Source: Xylanibacter rodentium | GTDB lineage: Bacteria; Bacteroidota; Bacteroidia; Bacteroidales; Bacteroidaceae | Reading direction: 5' to 3' | Assembly: GCF_013166575.1 (NCBI RefSeq) | Contig: NZ_JABKKE010000010.1 | Span: 1-64,000 of the forward strand | DNA length: 64,000 nucleotides | Position numbers and translations under genes: made by a program | The notes under the pieces: model-generated | Told to the model about the DNA's origin: nothing | The model's input: the letters and a program-made list of their open reading frames with translations, nothing else | The model's database searches: none | Shown: positions 56,859 through 64,000 of the stretch, in pieces | Position numbering within the stretch: the stretch's first letter is position 1 | Layout: every line of letters begins with the position of its first letter

Positions 56859-57081
56859 TTTTATATAAAACTATCAAATATCTCCCAAAAGCGAATATTT
56901 GCATCATTTGAACGGGAAGACAATCATCCCCCCTTTCCCATGTCAGGGCTCCAGCAGTTCGATTCAAGAGTGAACATCCATGAATTGTCGGAAACTTGTC
57001 TTATATCGAACTCAATTTAAGTAAGCCAGTAAACAAAATTAAACCACATAATCGGACGGACATAGGATGAACGCGCCAGGG

Positions 57082-57158
57082 AAGGGCAAAAGCATAAAAA
57101 CATATGGGATATTGAAATTGTAAATGTCTGATAATTAATGCTTTTGCCCTTTTAGGGC
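57082..57158. repeat. Extragenic inverted repeat next to the GC-rich hairpin repeat
   Basis: AAGGGCAAAAGCAT (57082-57095) and ATGCTTTTGCCCTT (57138-57151) are perfect 14-bp complements 42 nt apart. A nested GCCCT-TTT-AGGGC hairpin is at 57146-57158. It lies just before repeat copy B and may belong to the same composite element. The rest of 56859-57325 contains no gene. Confidence 0.7.
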
Positions 57159-57180
57159 GAATGGATACAATCGTGTTGTT

Positions 57181-57289
57181 CCCAGGGTGCCGCTACGCTC
57201 TGCCCCGGGCTGTATGCTTGTTGCCTCTGCGGGGCGTATCCATCCTACGTACGGACGATAATACAGTTTAATTTTGTTGACTAATTTAT
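57181..57289. repeat. Extragenic GC-rich hairpin repeat, copy B
   Basis: This shares with copy A the segment CCCAGGGTGCCGCTACGCTC (57181-57200), the CCCCGGG half-site, the TGCTTGTTGCC...GCGGGGCG hairpin, and the tail CGGACGATAATACAGTTTA (from 57252). Copy A has an extra about 25 bp in the middle. Confidence 0.7.
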
Positions 57290-57325
57290 CTAATCCCAAC
57301 TATTGAAAGCACCACTATGACAAAA

Positions 57326-57356
57326 CGGGGATACGCATACAAGATGCGCATCCCCG
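57326..57356 (-). terminator. Intrinsic terminator after the PpiD-like gene
   Basis: Arms CGGGGATACGCAT (57326-57338) and ATGCGCATCCCCG (57344-57356) pair over 13 bp with one G-U. On the minus strand a TTTTG tract follows. Confidence 0.85.
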
Positions 57357-57390
57357 CTTTATTATATATCAATATATCCGATATACTTTC

Positions 57391-59535
57391 TTAGAAGAAC
57401 AGATAACGGTTGTCCACTACATCTGATTTCAAGTAAAGCTCACCAATCAGACGGTTGGGATTTGCTGCCATCATAGCCTGCTCGTGAAGTCTCTTCTCAA
57501 ACGCCTTGGAATCGAACTTCTCACCCGCACGCTGAGCCTTTGTCTTGACCTTTACCATGAAGGCGCCACCGTTACCCTTTATCACACGAGGACAGAACTG
57601 ACCCTGCTTTGTGGCAGCAACAGCACCGCTCAAAGCCGGCTCGCTTGTACGTGTGGCAGGGACGAAAGCCGGCGCATTAAATGTCACCTGGGCAATCTCT
57701 GTAACATCGGCACCTTTGCTTTTGGCTTCGGATATACTCTTTGCACCGGCAAGTTTGCCGCTAAGTTGCTCGAATTTCTTATCACGGATAACCTCTGACT
57801 TCACAATATCCTTGACATCCTCAAGGGCACGATAGCCGACAGGATGTATCTTTGTCATGGCAATAACCATCATCCGATCGTTGTCACCACACTCATAGAG
57901 CGGAGAAACTTCACCGGCCTTAGCCTCGAAAATCCACTTCAGAGCATCGCGGGTGCTACGTATGCCGTTCACACCATGCTCGGCATTTGTAAGGTCCTTG
58001 CGCTCCTGAACGGTAAATCCGTATTTTGAAGCATTCTTCTCCATCGCATCCAAGGTCTGATTCTCGCTTACAAACTGGCTGAACTTATTGTATGCCGCAG
58101 AATATGTATCTTTAGAAAAATCTATTGTATGCTTTACAACGGCCGCAACATACTTGTCAACCATGGCTTTGCGATTTGTAACCTGAAGAATGATGTTACC
58201 CTGTGCAAACTCAAGATTCTTGATTTCGTTGGTACCGAGATTGTTCAAAGTCTCGATATATTGCTTGGTATCAGCATCGAACGACTGGGAATTCTCGTAC
58301 ATAGCAGTTGTAAACCATGCCTTGGAACCAGTCTGGTTATACTTCTTGGCAATTTCGTCAAAGTCGGCACCGGCCTGCAAAGCAGCGTAAACGCTGTCGG
58401 CTGTCTTGCGGGCAGCCTCAACAGTCTCACCGCCTATCTGTATCTGACGATACTCGACAGAGTCTGGCAACTGCACCTTTGAGATGAGTTTGACAACATT
58501 CATTGTGTTGTCATATTTGGTTTCAAAGGGCGATGTGGTCTCGCCAACCGACATAGAATCTATACGTGTTGCGATATCATTCGAATATGCCTTACGTGTG
58601 ACAGGCACACCTGTATAGGTATATACAGACTTTGCTTTACGTGTAACCTCTGAAGGATTGTTTCCCTCCTTGAGATTTTCCGCAGCCTCTTTCATTGTCT
58701 GCAGAAGAGCCCCACGATCTTTATCTGAAGGTTTTACCTGAAAATCTACATATTTTATATCACGGCTTTCAATATACTGCTTGAACTTCTCTTTATCCTC
58801 GTCATACTTTGCCTTAAGGTCTGCATCGCTCACCTGTATCTTGTCGTCGCTGATTGTGGTATAGGCAATAGAAGCCAGTTCGACACTGTTGTCTACATAC
58901 TGACCCTCGAAAGCCATCTTTGCTGAAATAGGATTTGAAATCAGGCTATTGGCCAACAGATTCTGATATTTGATATTGAGAGTCTGCTGACGCAGTGTCT
59001 TCTCTATAAACTTCCAATAGCTGTATATTGTTCTATACTGCTCTGCAATCTGAGGATTCTGAGAACCGATATTTTTATAATCGGAAAGGAACTTTGTCAA
59101 CATTGACACATCAAAAAGCCCAGTCTGCTGATTCACAAAAGGTGTCTGCTTGAGAATTTGACTCTTTCCCTCACGAAGTATGTTCTGAAGCTCCTCATCA
59201 GTCACCGTCAGTCCCACTTTCTTTGCCTCGTTTGCCAATATGGCATTGTTGACGTATGTATTCCACACCTGATCCTTGAGTCCATTCAGTTCATCTTCAG
59301 TGAGATTCTCTCGTCCTTGAGTCATCTTGACTACTTCCTGATACTCATCTACAAGGGCCTGAAACTCCTGAACGGAAATTTTCTCTCCCAAGACTTCACC
59401 AACTTGCTGACGTGCCGCGTTGCCTGTAGCTTCGCAAGAACGGACAAATTCTTCAGCGATAAACGCAAAAAGGCCGAGACCTATGATTGCGACCAAAATT
59501 GCGCCTCTTTTTCTAATTGTTCCTAATGCTGCCAT
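57391..59535 (-). CDS. PpiD/SurA-like periplasmic peptidyl-prolyl isomerase
   Basis: A 714-residue protein. One N-terminal TM anchor (about 11-30) leads to a large periplasmic part. The N-terminal SurA/PpiD chaperone region (about 45-230) is followed by a parvulin rotamase (about 340-450, YRQIQIGGETVEAARKTADS and DFDEIAKKY), then a second degenerate parvulin-like region (about 510-610). It assists folding of outer-membrane and secreted proteins at the inner-membrane exit. It is the last gene of the coaX-barrel-LptC-CorC-PpiD series, with its own -7 element and terminator. Confidence 0.92.
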   Translation of the reverse strand: MAALGTIRKRGAILVAIIGLGLFAFIAEEFVRSCEATGNAARQQVGEVLGEKISVQEFQALVDEYQEVVKMTQGRENLTEDELNGLKDQVWNTYVNNAILANEAKKVGLTVTDEELQNILREGKSQILKQTPFVNQQTGLFDVSMLTKFLSDYKNIGSQNPQIAEQYRTIYSYWKFIEKTLRQQTLNIKYQNLLANSLISNPISAKMAFEGQYVDNSVELASIAYTTISDDKIQVSDADLKAKYDEDKEKFKQYIESRDIKYVDFQVKPSDKDRGALLQTMKEAAENLKEGNNPSEVTRKAKSVYTYTGVPVTRKAYSNDIATRIDSMSVGETTSPFETKYDNTMNVVKLISKVQLPDSVEYRQIQIGGETVEAARKTADSVYAALQAGADFDEIAKKYNQTGSKAWFTTAMYENSQSFDADTKQYIETLNNLGTNEIKNLEFAQGNIILQVTNRKAMVDKYVAAVVKHTIDFSKDTYSAAYNKFSQFVSENQTLDAMEKNASKYGFTVQERKDLTNAEHGVNGIRSTRDALKWIFEAKAGEVSPLYECGDNDRMMVIAMTKIHPVGYRALEDVKDIVKSEVIRDKKFEQLSGKLAGAKSISEAKSKGADVTEIAQVTFNAPAFVPATRTSEPALSGAVAATKQGQFCPRVIKGNGGAFMVKVKTKAQRAGEKFDSKAFEKRLHEQAMMAANPNRLIGELYLKSDVVDNRYLFF

Positions 59536-59601
59536 TACTTTTATTGATTATTTTTTATTATTCTTTCTTCTTGATTAAAAGATTATTGTCACTTTAGCGG
59601 A

Positions 59602-59609
59602 CAAAATTA
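59602..59609 (-). promoter_or_regulatory. -7 element for the PpiD-like gene
   Basis: Minus-strand TAATTTTG (59609-59602), in the 119-bp gap after the CorC-like gene and 67 bp before the ATG. Confidence 0.4.
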
Positions 59610-59654
59610 CTAAAATTATAGCAAATAACGGTATAAATAGCTCAAAAAAATAGC

Positions 59655-60914
59655 TCATTCCATGACTTTTAGCTTAACTATTTCTATTTTTGTCATAGTG
59701 TTTTTGATTATCTTAAATTCAAATTTCCCTATCTTCACGATTTCATTCAGCTTCGGAAAACTCTGATATTCGTGAAGGATGAGTCCTCCGACAGTCATAT
59801 AATCGTCATTTTCGGGAAGTTCCAGCCCGAACCTTTCGTTGACTTTCTCTATTTCAAGGCGTGCTGAGAGTATATATTCGTCAACATCTGTCTGCGTGGC
59901 AATATAGTTGTTGTTGTCATGCTCGTCCTCTATGTCTCCGAATATCTCTTCAACAATATCCTCAAGGGCAATAAGCCCGCTCGTTCCTCCAAACTCGTCG
60001 ACCACGACACCCAGACTTTTCTTTTGCTGAAGGAAAATATGCATGAGTTTGCTAACTGCCATTATCTCCGGAACGTACGGCATTGTACATATGCACTCTT
60101 TCCATCTGTCCGAATTGCGGAACATCTCTGACGAATGGATATAACCCACTATGTGGTCAATATCTCCCTTATAGACAATAATCTTTGAGAATCCGCTTTC
60201 TATGAAACGGTTTTTAAGTTCTTCCAACGTACAATTGTCTATATCCACGGCTTCTATCTCCGTGCGCGGCACCATACAGTCGCGCACCTTAGTGTCCGAA
60301 AAATCAAGGGCGTTGTGAAATATCTTCACCTCATCCTCTATATCGTCCGCATCCTTGGCATTGTCTATGCTACTCTGCACAAGATAGTCAAGGTCTATCT
60401 TGGTAAATTCCTTATCTTCTCTCTCCTTATGCATCTTGACACCAACAATACGGAGAATGATACGGGATAGAGATGTTGAAAAGCGTGATATGGGATAAAG
60501 CACCACATAGCATATAAAAGCCGGTATGGCAAATATGGACAGCATTGCATTAGGATTGCTCTTGAATATTGTCTTAGGCATAAACTCACCGGTAAACAGT
60601 ACTACGATTGTAGACAATATCGTATCGGCTGTTACGCGCTGTCCGTCGTTGAGGCCACTGAAAATGGTGCTGTCAAATATTTGTGCGAACAATATTCCAT
60701 AAACGACCAATGCTATATTGTTGCCAACAAGCATTGTGCTGACGAAATTATTAGGATGACGGTAGAAGAAACCTATTGCCTTGTGCGCTATACCGCTTTT
60801 TCCACGTTCCATTTCTGCCAACAGTCTGTTGCCTGACACGAAAGCTATCTCCATTCCTGAGAAGAATGCGGAGAATACCATTGTTATTATAAGTCCTATT
60901 ATCTGCTCTGTCAT
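59655..60914 (-). CDS. CNNM/CorC-family membrane protein (hemolysin family, GldE-like)
   Basis: A 419-residue protein. A DUF21/CNNM membrane domain (about 1-180; FSGMEIAFVSGN, TGEFMPKTIF) is followed by paired CBS domains (about 210-330; MVPRTEIEAVDID, GVVVDEFGGTSGLIALEDI). A CorC_HlyC transporter-associated domain lies at the C-terminus (about 345-419). Relatives include magnesium/cobalt efflux proteins and GldE of gliding flavobacteria, but no gliding genes are seen here. Its start overlaps the LptC-like stop (ATGA). Confidence 0.92.
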   Translation of the reverse strand: MTEQIIGLIITMVFSAFFSGMEIAFVSGNRLLAEMERGKSGIAHKAIGFFYRHPNNFVSTMLVGNNIALVVYGILFAQIFDSTIFSGLNDGQRVTADTILSTIVVLFTGEFMPKTIFKSNPNAMLSIFAIPAFICYVVLYPISRFSTSLSRIILRIVGVKMHKEREDKEFTKIDLDYLVQSSIDNAKDADDIEDEVKIFHNALDFSDTKVRDCMVPRTEIEAVDIDNCTLEELKNRFIESGFSKIIVYKGDIDHIVGYIHSSEMFRNSDRWKECICTMPYVPEIMAVSKLMHIFLQQKKSLGVVVDEFGGTSGLIALEDIVEEIFGDIEDEHDNNNYIATQTDVDEYILSARLEIEKVNERFGLELPENDDYMTVGGLILHEYQSFPKLNEIVKIGKFEFKIIKNTMTKIEIVKLKVME

Positions 60915-61576
60915 TGTCTTGTAAATGTGTTTTTTGATGCCGCACGCGGTGTTGCCGCCGGACGAATCTGCACTGCAGCTGTATCGGTTGTATCGGTCTT
61001 GTTCTCGTTCATGTCCAACGTATCGTTGCTCCCGTCGACAGCCGATTTCACGAACGAACCGGCAGAATTGGACACTGTGTAACGCGTCATGCTCTCATCA
61101 CTACGGAAATAAGAGCCTTGCAACGTCCGCTCCGGAGTTATCACACGCGAATATTTGTTTGAATACAGCTCATGGGCCCTGCCGTCCCAAAACAGCTCTT
61201 CACTCATGAATCGAAGCCCGTTGACATTACGAACTCGCACCCTGCCACGAAGTTCCCACAATTTCAGTTGGTCATAATACCATGCGGTATCAGCCTGGAC
61301 ATACGCTTGCAAACGGAACTTATCGTCAAATTGTTCAAAAAAAACTCCTTTGATGAATGTCCAACGCGAAGGCTGTTTTATCTGGTTGACATCCCAACAC
61401 TCCGACACAATCCTATACTTAATGACACCTGAATCGGAAACAAGTGTATTGACACCATAACTTGTCATAACAGATACAGAATCGCGGTCGTAGATTGGCG
61501 GTGCGGTATGCTCAGTCTCTTCTGTACACGACACAAACAAGAATAAGAGTACAAGGATGTTCAATACATTCCTCAT
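60911..61576 (-). CDS. lptC: LptC-like LPS export lipoprotein
   Basis: Start at 61576 (MRNVLNILVLLFLFVSC): an upstream in-frame TTG would add residues ahead of the signal peptide. About 221 residues. The lipobox FVSC is followed by the LptC/YrbK beta-jelly-roll region (YDRDSVSVMTSYGVNTLVSD...WELRGRVRVRN...LFWDGRA). LptC passes lipopolysaccharide from the LptBFG transporter to LptA in the periplasm. The Thr/Pro/Ala-rich tail (about 180-221) is an extension. It follows the barrel gene at 47 bp and is coupled to the CorC-like gene. Confidence 0.85.
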   Translation of the reverse strand: MRNVLNILVLLFLFVSCTEETEHTAPPIYDRDSVSVMTSYGVNTLVSDSGVIKYRIVSECWDVNQIKQPSRWTFIKGVFFEQFDDKFRLQAYVQADTAWYYDQLKLWELRGRVRVRNVNGLRFMSEELFWDGRAHELYSNKYSRVITPERTLQGSYFRSDESMTRYTVSNSAGSFVKSAVDGSNDTLDMNENKTDTTDTAAVQIRPAATPRAASKNTFTRQ

Positions 61577-61623
61577 ACCCCTTTCATGAGTTGTCAGACA
61601 ACTAATGTATGCTGAAAAATACT

Positions 61624-62910
61624 TTATTCTACTTTCCATTTCATAAACCAACGTTCATTAAACGTCAGGCCTATATTGATACGAAATGTATTTTCCTTTA
61701 TAAGACCGGAGGCTTCAGAACGTACCCACTGACCACTGATATTCAGCACAGACCGGTTTAGCGGCAATCCGAATCCTACACTTGCACTATATTCTTTAGG
61801 ACCGTCATGTCCGTTTACCATTATATAAGGTGTCGCAAAAGAGGCTCCTGCCCTATAATGAACACGATTGAAAAAATTGGAACTCATCGCATTGGGCACC
61901 CACTCCCCTCCTATTGTGAGTTTATTTCTATCTTTCAGCAATCCGCTCTTCATTACGTACTTGCCCGTTGAGGCATCATATTCCGGAAAATCCAGATTCC
62001 CCCATTTCTGGAATGTATAATCCACACCGGCTGACCATTTGTTTGAATGTCTCCATGACATGCCGACGCCGAATGTCGTAGGCAGACTCAATCCGTTCTT
62101 TACAATTTCTGTCGTCTTGTCCGATACGTTTGTCTGGGTATTCGTGTTTGAGATGACAGCCTCCACATCAGCTCCCAACTTATGTCCTATGCCATAAGTC
62201 GCTCCCACCGTAAGATAATTGTCGGCCGACATCCGTTGCTGCCACTGCAATCCCAAATCAATCTTATAATTGCTCACACTTGTACTGTACGTCTTTACAA
62301 TACTGTTGACATAGCTGTCGCTGTTGACAACAGAAATGGACTTGTCATACGTCCCCCAAAAATAAGAGAAATTGGCACCTACGGAAAGTCCTTTGAACGC
62401 ATTCCAGCCAAATCCGACGTATGCCTGATGAAATCCTCCGGAACCGGAATGCATCTCAGTAGATGTGGTAAGGACAGACTCTTCTGATGAACCGATATTA
62501 TATTTGCTTGAATAATTATAGCCAATATTTGTAAAAGGAACAACACCAATGCTGAGTCCAACTTTCGGCATCAGACGAAATAGGGCTACGGCATATTCAA
62601 AATCGGCATTATTGGCATTGATTTTCTTTCCGTTTTCCTCAAAATTGGTTATCTGTCCGGAAAGACCCACATCCATTATCATTGTCAGCGAATCAACTGC
62701 AGAATAGGATGCAGGATTGAGCATGTTCACTTGGTCACTATAACGCAATCCCAAAGCCAAACCGTTCATACCACGGTTAAATCCCTGTGACTGATCGGAC
62801 AAGACGCCCAATCCATACTGACTATAAGGAGAGTTTGTACCACTTTGAGCATTTGCAGACACATATATGCCACCAAGCATTATGCTACTTATTATTATCA
62901 GCTTTTTCAT
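61624..62910 (-). CDS. Outer-membrane beta-barrel protein (FadL/porin-like)
   Basis: A 428-residue protein. A signal peptide (MKKLIIISSIMLGGIYVSANA) is followed by the N-terminal SPYSQYGLGVLSD. Alternating beta-strands throughout end in a C-terminal aromatic strand (NERWFMKWKVE). The fold resembles the FadL/TodX-like transporters of Bacteroidota, but the hydrophobic hatch motif is not clear. It starts 26 bp inside the end of coaX, so it is translated from the same message. Its place between coaX and lptC suggests an envelope role. Substrate unknown. Confidence 0.85.
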   Translation of the reverse strand: MKKLIIISSIMLGGIYVSANAQSGTNSPYSQYGLGVLSDQSQGFNRGMNGLALGLRYSDQVNMLNPASYSAVDSLTMIMDVGLSGQITNFEENGKKINANNADFEYAVALFRLMPKVGLSIGVVPFTNIGYNYSSKYNIGSSEESVLTTSTEMHSGSGGFHQAYVGFGWNAFKGLSVGANFSYFWGTYDKSISVVNSDSYVNSIVKTYSTSVSNYKIDLGLQWQQRMSADNYLTVGATYGIGHKLGADVEAVISNTNTQTNVSDKTTEIVKNGLSLPTTFGVGMSWRHSNKWSAGVDYTFQKWGNLDFPEYDASTGKYVMKSGLLKDRNKLTIGGEWVPNAMSSNFFNRVHYRAGASFATPYIMVNGHDGPKEYSASVGFGLPLNRSVLNISGQWVRSEASGLIKENTFRINIGLTFNERWFMKWKVE

Positions 62911-63646
62911 TCAATATTAATTCTTCATTATAGAGAAGTATACGGTTTAATCCCTTTGGGACTATAAATTTGTCTGCAAAGATGCACTTTTTTTCCGAAA
63001 TGTGCAAATTTAGAGAGACGCCACCCGTTAAATAAACAAAAAGACTTGGATATTTTAATAAAAAATCATGTATATATCCTTCTATCTCACGCTCAACTCC
63101 ATACATAACACCGCTTCTAATTGCCGTCTCTGTATCAAATCCCAGTTCGGGAGTCTCACCTTTACGGCTTATAAGAGGCAACGAATCCGTAAAACGGTTA
63201 AGAGCTTTCAGTCTGACCGTCGGACCTGGAGAGATATTCCCCCCTATATATTCGCCGGACGAAGTAACAAAATCATATGTAATACAAGTTCCGACATCCA
63301 CTATAAGCAAATCGTGTCCCTTATGTTGTGAATAAGCACCGACCGCTGCAGCCAACCTGTCGGAACCTAAAGTCAGAGGAGTAGCATATTTATTAATTAT
63401 AGGCACCGGAGTAACTCCCGATATGAGTTGCATCATGGGAAACGAAAGTTCACTTATACCCAAGCGGAGCTCTTCCGACATTTTTACTACTGTAGAGAAA
63501 ATCCCTTTCTTAAAACAATACTTTTTACAGAATTTTTTCAATTCAAACAATTCTCCGGCATCCATCCTTATTTCTTCCACAGGCGTCATACCATCGAAAG
63601 CAACAAGTTTGGTACAAGTATTACCAATGTCTATTGTTAAATTCAT
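62885..63646 (-). CDS. coaX: Type III pantothenate kinase
   Basis: Start at ATG 63646 (MNLTIDIGNT); an in-frame upstream start at 63751 is unlikely because it would overlap the DUF4105 promoter. About 253 residues. ASKHA motifs are DIGNTCTKLVAFDG (phosphate 1), LTLGSDRLAAAVGAY, VDVGTCITYDFV (phosphate 2) and LTGGV (adenosine). It phosphorylates pantothenate in coenzyme A synthesis and is the CoaX type that needs a monovalent cation and is not feedback-inhibited by CoA. It is first in the coaX-barrel-lptC-corC series, divergent from DUF4105. Confidence 0.95.
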   Translation of the reverse strand: MNLTIDIGNTCTKLVAFDGMTPVEEIRMDAGELFELKKFCKKYCFKKGIFSTVVKMSEELRLGISELSFPMMQLISGVTPVPIINKYATPLTLGSDRLAAAVGAYSQHKGHDLLIVDVGTCITYDFVTSSGEYIGGNISPGPTVRLKALNRFTDSLPLISRKGETPELGFDTETAIRSGVMYGVEREIEGYIHDFLLKYPSLFVYLTGGVSLNLHISEKKCIFADKFIVPKGLNRILLYNEELILNEKADNNK

Positions 63647-63670
63647 CCTACTGTTTTCTCTTACAGGCTG

Positions 63671-63678
63671 CAAAATTA
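63671..63678 (-). promoter_or_regulatory. -7 element for the coaX series
   Basis: Minus-strand TAATTTTG (63678-63671), 25 bp before the chosen coaX ATG. No good -33 box. Confidence 0.45.
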
Positions 63679-63723
63679 TTGAAAAAAAATGAGATAATAG
63701 CACTGAAAGTAGAAAAAAGAAAG

Positions 63724-63731
63724 TATTTTTG
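63724..63731 (+). promoter_or_regulatory. -7 element for the DUF4105 gene
   Basis: TATTTTTG immediately upstream (4 bp) of the apparent GTG start. Such proximity would give a leaderless or nearly leaderless message. Confidence 0.5.
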
Positions 63732-63735
63732 CATC

Positions 63736-64000
63736 GTGAAACGATTAACAATCAATTTTAGAACTATCGTAAAAACCGTTATCATTACAGTAACGGTGTA
63801 TTTTTTATGTGTTTCCGCTCACGGTAGCACACCGGGCCAACATGCTGACCTCAATGCAGACACTACTTCCGATTCTATTGAAGTAAGCCTGCTCACATGC
63901 TCTTCCGGAGAAGAAGTATACAGTCTGTATGGCCATACGGCACTTAGATACCACAATTTACACAACGGTGAAGACTGGACGTTCAATTATGGAATATTCA
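63736..64000 (+). CDS. DUF4105 family protein, N-terminal part, runs off the window
   Basis: The frame starts at GTG 63736 and gives a signal-peptide-like start (VKRLTINFRTIVKTVIITVT...CVSAHG). It then has the DUF4105 signature: LLTCSSGEEVYSLYGHTALRYH, ending with DWTFNYGIF at the window edge. DUF4105 proteins are exported, with a probable cysteine active site in the TCS motif. Function is not established. No in-frame ATG occurs nearby, so the GTG is the best start, although its closeness to the -7 element is odd. It is divergent from coaX. Confidence 0.75.
   Translation, partial: MKRLTINFRTIVKTVIITVTVYFLCVSAHGSTPGQHADLNADTTSDSIEVSLLTCSSGEEVYSLYGHTALRYHNLHNGEDWTFNYGIF

Noticed and set aside
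56950..56985. tRNA-like T-loop (GTTCGATTC)
   Set aside because: No matching acceptor stem, D-arm or anticodon arm can be formed around it.
59655..60914. Gliding-motility gene gldE
   Set aside because: The family match is CNNM/CorC, but no other gld or spr genes are seen, so a motility role is not claimed.

Overview
The window is a chromosomal segment of a Bacteroidota bacterium, most likely order Bacteroidales and probably Prevotellaceae (Prevotella in the broad sense). Evidence: many genes are preceded by the Bacteroidota -7 element TAnnTTTG, almost none has a Shine-Dalgarno sequence, and several lineage-typical genes are present (DUF4295 beside L33 and L28, a FISUMP protein, DUF4491 next to rlmH, the coaX-barrel-LptC-CorC/GldE-PpiD block, and a Rho with a very long disordered insertion). 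The genus is an inference.

Layout. 1-534: repeats only. 535-7000 (minus strand): TonB-dependent receptor, an odd lipoprotein-like zinc-ribbon membrane protein, a U32 RNA-hydroxylase family protein coupled to metA. 7013-14595 (minus): a compact four-gene unit of triple zinc-ribbon protein, membrane-anchored Ser/Thr kinase, four-module AAA+ protein and zinc-ribbon FHA protein. This is the best candidate for an undescribed system. 14860-15007 looks like a small MITE. 15053-19080 (minus): M13 peptidase and ABC-F ATPase. 19316-24742 (plus): rho, a MORN/GH25 lysozyme chimera, a degenerate HPPK-like protein and an M64-type peptidase. 24774-26189 (minus): mtgA and an OmpA lipoprotein. 26318-40869 (plus): proS, gyrA, two paralogous TPR proteins, phosphoglucomutase, GH2 glycosidase, clpC. 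40942-44194 (minus): tilS, an RlmI-like methyltransferase, a DEDDy exonuclease. 44298-48277 (plus): ftsK, a LolA-like protein, DUF4491, rlmH. 48380-51601 (minus): DUF4295, rpmG, rpmB, then map-tsaD-cinA. 51602-52864 is a gene-poor island with a 54-bp perfect palindrome, nine exact GGAGAATT motifs and a 22-bp-periodic array. 52865-54335 (minus): an ECF sigma factor and a FISUMP protein. 54744-56798 (plus): htpG. 57391-63646 (minus): PpiD-like PPIase, CorC/GldE-like protein, LptC-like lipoprotein, outer-membrane barrel and coaX. The window ends inside a DUF4105 gene.

Most of the window is housekeeping: translation (proS, tsaD, tilS, rlmH, ribosomal proteins), DNA topology and segregation (gyrA, ftsK), proteostasis (clpC, htpG, PpiD) and envelope biogenesis (LptC, LolA, MtgA, OmpA). 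The unusual parts are the kinase/AAA+/FHA/zinc-ribbon cluster and the intergenic repeats. Three separate intergenic regions (about 166-244, 28010-28088, 52635-52735) carry 13-bp near-palindromes spaced exactly 22 bp centre to centre. A second, GC-rich hairpin repeat occurs at 21-159 and 57181-57289.
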